DNA of 64,000 nucleotides from Limnomonas spitsbergensis (lineage: Eukaryota > Chlorophyta > Chlorophyceae > Chlamydomonadales). Below, in pieces: positions 62,212 through 64,000 of the stretch. Made by a program: the position numbers and the translations under genes. The number at the start of each line of letters is the position of its first letter. Position 1 is the stretch's first letter. The notes beneath the pieces are model-generated. The model was not told the DNA's origin. It made no database searches and worked only from the letters and a program-made list of their open reading frames with translations. The stretch spans positions 7,761,290-7,825,289 of the forward strand of contig JAYJMM010000039.1 in the NCBI GenBank assembly GCA_037349105.1, read 5' to 3'.

Positions 62212-63780
62212 CAGCTGTTCTGGGGTAAGGGTGAGGATTGGGAGGGAGGAGGCAGCTGACAGGTCCACAGCTGTTCTGGGGTAAGGGTGAAGGGTGGGAG
62301 GGAGAAGGCAGCTGACTGATCCACAGCTGTTCTGGGGTAAGGGTGGGGGGTAGGAGGGAGGAGGCAGGTTACTGATCCACAGCTGTTCTGGGGTAAGGGT
62401 GAGGATTGGGAGGGAGGAGGCAGCTGACTGATCCACAGCTGTTCTGGGGTAAGGGTGGAGGGTGGGAGGGAGGAGGCAGCTGACTGATCCACAGCTGTTC
62501 TGGGGTAAGGGTGAAGGGTGGGAGGGAGGAGGCAGCTGACTGATCCACAGCTGTTCTGGGGTAAGGGTGAAGGGTGGGAGGGAGGAGGCAGCTGACTGGT
62601 CCAAAGCTGTTCTGGGGTTAGGGTGAGGGGTGGGAGGGAGGAGGCAGCTGACTGGTCCACAGCTGTTCTGGGGTAAGGGTGGAGGGTGGGAGGGAGGAGG
62701 CAGCTGACTGATCCACAGCTGTTCTGGGGTAAGGGTGAGGGGTGGGAGGGAGGAGGCAGCTGACTGATCCACAGCTGTTCTGGGGTTAGGGTGAAGGGTG
62801 GGAGGGAGGAGGCAGCTGACTCGTGCACAGCTGTTCTGGGGTAAGGGTGAGGGGTACGAGGGAGGAGGCAGGTTACTGATCCACAGCTGTTCTGGGGTAA
62901 GGGTGAGGATTGGGAGGGAGGAGGCAGCTGACTGGTCCACAGCTGTTCTGGGGTAAGGGTGGAGGGTGGGAGGGAGGAGGCAGCTGACTGGTCCACATCT
63001 GTTCTGGGGTAAGGGTGAGGGGTAGGAGGGAGGAGGCAGCTCACTATCCACAGCTGTTCTGGGGTAAGGGTGAGGATTGGGAGGGAGGAGGCAGCTGACT
63101 GGTCCACAGCTGTTCTGGGTGGGAGGGAGGAGGCATGCTACTGATCCACAGCTGTTCTGGGGTAAGGGTGAGGGGTAGGAGGGAGGAGGCAGCTGACTGG
63201 TCCACAGCTGTTCTGGGGTAAGGGTGAGGGGTAGGAGGGAGGAGGCAGGTTACTGATCCACAGCTGTTATGGGGTAAGGGTGAGGGGTGGGAGGGAGGAG
63301 GCAGCTGACTGGTCCACAGCTGTTCTGGGGTAAGGGTGAAGGGTGGGAGGGAGGAGGCAGCTGACTGATCCACAGCTGTTCTGGGGTAAGGGTGAAGGGT
63401 GGGAGGGAGGAGGCGGCTGACTGATCCACAGCTGTTCTGGGGTAAGGGTGAAGGGTGGGAGGGAGGAGGCAGCTGACTGGTCCAAAGCTGTTCTGGGGTT
63501 AGGGTGAAGGGTGGGAGGGAGGAGGCAGCTGACTGGTCCACAGCTGTTCTGGGGTAAGGGTGAAGGGTGGGAGGGAGGGGGCAGCTGACTGGTCCACAGC
63601 TGTTCTGGGGTAAGGGTGAGGATTGGGAGGGAGGAGACAGCTGACTGGTCCACATCTGTTCTGGGGTAAGGGTGGAGGGTGGGAGGGAGAAGGCAGCTGA
63701 CTGATCCACAGTTGTTCTGGGGTAAGGGTGAGGGGTGGGAGGGAGGAGGCAGGCTACTGATCCACAGCTGTTCTGGGGTA
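62212..63780 (-). repeat. 56-bp satellite array 11 (inverted), abutting the telomere
   Basis: About 28 monomers, mirror of 42,666-44,234. It stops within a monomer after TTCTGGGGTA. A normal unit would continue AGGGTG; here GGGTTTAGGG follows. Confidence 0.93.
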
Positions 63781-64000
63781 GGGTTTAGGGTTTAGGGTTT
63801 AGGGTTTAGGGTTTAGGGTTTAGGGTTTAGGGTTTAGGGTTTAGGGTTTAGGGTTTAGGGTTTAGGGTTTAGGGTTTAGGGTTAGGGTTAGGGTTTAGGG
63901 TTTAGGGTTTAGGGTTTAGGGTTTAGGGTTTAGGGTTTAGGGTTTAGGGTTTAGGGTTTAGGGTTTAGGGTTTAGGGTTTAGGGTTTAGGGTTTAGGTTT
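63779..64000 (+). repeat. Terminal telomere array, (TTTAGGG)n
   Basis: About 31 units of the plant-type repeat, G-rich strand 5' to 3' toward the window end, as expected at a right chromosome terminus. Two TTAGGG variants lie near 63,881-63,893, and there is a GGTTT irregularity at the last bases. The array reaches the window edge, so its full length is unknown. Confidence 0.95.

Larger units (their letters stand above)
53900..63780 (-). repeat. Right arm of large inverted repeat
   Basis: Reverse complement of 42,666-52,546. Differences seen in the unique block A parts are few, for example CTGGACTGG at 55,419-55,427 versus the expected CTGGGCTGG, and GTGATAGG near 61,957 versus GTGAAAGG. Homology ends at the telomere junction. 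Confidence 0.88.

Overview
This window looks like a eukaryotic chromosome end. It runs from a protein-coding edge (1-8,732) through about 54 kb of subtelomeric satellite to a terminal (TTTAGGG)n array at 63,779-64,000. The plant-type telomere repeat, spliced GT-AG introns, GC- and alanine-rich exons and the lack of any prokaryotic gene layout suggest a green alga. A trebouxiophyte-like chlorophyte is my best guess, but other TTTAGGG lineages cannot be excluded.

Region 1 (1-8,732, + strand) holds a 5'-incomplete, five-exon gene for an SF1 RNA helicase of the ZNFX1 (NFX1-type zinc finger) family. Helicase motifs I, Ia, II, III, IV and VI are all visible, followed by a Cys/His-rich NFX1-like region. 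Introns 1 and 4 carry diverged copies of one interspersed repeat in opposite orientation. The 3' part is disturbed: coding sense moves by -1 near 7,290 and again near 7,740, and a TAG interrupts the last segment at 7,947. That segment is a second, unrecognised domain or gene. A 420-bp AT-rich spacer follows.

Region 2 (9,153-21,983) starts with an interstitial telomere array (ITS1), then a 1.64-kb leader, about 30 copies of a 44-bp satellite, and arrays of a 56-bp satellite. The 56-bp arrays are broken by two copies of a 1-kb spacer, here called block A. Region 3 (21,984-63,780) repeats the plan: ITS2, the same leader, about 21 copies of the 44-mer, then very long 56-mer arrays with six more block A copies. 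I estimate roughly 700 copies of the 56-mer in total.

At 52,546/52,547 the satellite abruptly reverses strand. Two arms, 42,666-52,546 and 53,900-63,780 (9,881 bp each, coordinates summing to 106,446), form an inverted repeat around a 1.35-kb spacer that is also satellite. The terminal telomere is joined directly to a 56-mer broken after GGGGTA. The simplest reading is a chromosome end that grew by repeated capture of subtelomeric units beyond older telomeres, then by unequal and segmental amplification, then by a fold-back event healed by a new telomere. Nearly every ORF after 9.2 kb is a by-product of stop-free 44- and 56-bp monomers and is not annotated as a gene.
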